DNA of 64,000 nucleotides from Paenibacillus apiarius (GTDB lineage: Bacteria > Bacillota > Bacilli > Paenibacillales > Paenibacillaceae), in the NCBI RefSeq assembly GCF_017052585.1, contig NZ_JAFFHZ010000001.1, positions 5,146,001-5,210,000 of the forward strand, read 5' to 3'. The notes beneath the pieces are model-generated. The model was not told the DNA's origin. It searched no databases and was given only the letters and a program-made list of their open reading frames with translations. Shown here one piece after another: positions 63,634 to 64,000 of this stretch (position 1 is the stretch's first letter; each line of letters begins with the position of its first letter). The position numbers were made by a program, and so were the translations under genes.

Positions 63634-64000
63634 ACAAACGCTGCACATATATCCGGTGTTCCAGCCTATCGTTAATAAGCAGTTATCAGTCATCGGCTAC
63701 GAGTCTTTCATTCGGGGAAAGGATTCTAAAAAGGCATTGGCCATGCTCCTCGCCTGTTCACCCAAAGACGCCAAACGCATCCAAGAGATTGATCTGCAAT
63801 GCAAGATAGCAGCCTTGGGCAAATATACGAGCAACCTGCCACTGTTTCTCAATTCCCATCCGTTCTCTAGCGATCCGTTGCCGGAATACTTGCCATTCAA
63901 TAACCAGTTCCCGCTTGTTATAGAATTAACAGAACAAGCAGCATTGAGAGATGAGCAATTGACACTAAGCCATATCGCCCGACTCTCAGATGCAGGGGTT
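63623..64000 (+). CDS. EAL-domain protein (c-di-GMP phosphodiesterase family), 3' partial
   Basis: 126 codons are visible before the right edge. The protein begins directly with an EAL domain: FQPIVNKQLSVIGYESFIRG, where E-S-F-I-R replaces the E-A-L-x-R signature, then LPLFLN-S-HP at the usual metal-binding Asn position, and VIELTEQA. EAL domains hydrolyse c-di-GMP to pGpG, or bind it when degenerate; the remaining catalytic residues are outside the window. ATG 63623 overlaps the adhesin stop by 11 bases, with no close ribosome site, suggesting coupling by translational reinitiation. GTG 63656 is an alternative start. No PAS, GGDEF or membrane segment precedes the domain. Confidence 0.85.
   Translation, partial: MRLKQTLHIYPVFQPIVNKQLSVIGYESFIRGKDSKKALAMLLACSPKDAKRIQEIDLQCKIAALGKYTSNLPLFLNSHPFSSDPLPEYLPFNNQFPLVIELTEQAALRDEQLTLSHIARLSDAGV

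Noticed and set aside
1-64000. CRISPR arrays, tRNA or rRNA genes, insertion sequences
   Set aside because: No regularly spaced short repeats, cloverleaf candidates, rRNA-like stretches or transposase-like proteins were seen in the whole window.

Overview
The window looks like Paenibacillus (Bacillota). Pointers are a giant lipopeptide-type nonribosomal peptide synthetase (NRPS), a secreted GH46 chitosanase, an LplABC-type importer coupled to a YesM/YesN two-component pair, a Cse60-like sporulation gene and strong AGGAGG ribosome binding sites. The genus is inferred from family content; the species cannot be told from sequence alone. All intact genes are on the + strand.

Region 1 (1-37.7 kb) is one open reading frame that enters from the left edge. 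It encodes 11 visible NRPS modules (C-A-T, with epimerization domains in modules 6 and 8) and a terminal thioesterase. Adenylation pocket residues read by eye suggest X1 - Val/Ile - Pro-like - Gly-like - Orn/Dab-like - D-X6 - Gly-like - D-X8 - Gly-like - Val/Ile - Asp, with more residues possibly added upstream. Modules 6-7 and 8-9 are a recent two-module duplication with tracts of 776 and 336 identical bases. Modules 4/7 and 2/10 also share long identical stretches.

Region 2 (37.7-41.6 kb) has the chitosanase, a decayed ECF41-type sigma factor remnant, and a two-gene Crp/Fnr regulator-fumC unit behind a perfect 7-1-7 Fur box that overlaps the -35 element.

Region 3 (41.7-48.8 kb) is a carbohydrate-type ABC importer (lipoprotein and two permeases) followed by its probable sensor kinase and AraC-type response regulator. 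A partial terminator separates the binding protein from the permeases. No ATPase or glycosidase is encoded next to it.

Region 4 (49-55.3 kb) holds small housekeeping and accessory genes: Cse60-like, a short L25-like protein, a type I methionine aminopeptidase paralogue, a Gfo/Idh/MocA oxidoreductase, a P-loop kinase, a DUF4177-like protein, an AAC(6')-like acetyltransferase, a DUF6886-like protein and a SMI1/KNR4 protein.

Region 5 (55.3-56.7 kb) is a decaying, AT-rich patch with two broken GNAT acetyltransferases, one interrupted by a single stop codon and one by two frameshifts.

Region 6 (56.7-64 kb) is the least ordinary part. A PRD/Mga-like regulator precedes a WxL cell-surface locus: two small WxL proteins, a membrane-anchored WxL-interacting protein (DUF916/DUF3324) and a large L-type-lectin/WxL adhesin. 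An EAL-domain gene (c-di-GMP phosphodiesterase family) starts inside the last codons of the adhesin and runs off the right edge. This arrangement suggests a surface-adhesion system coupled to c-di-GMP turnover.
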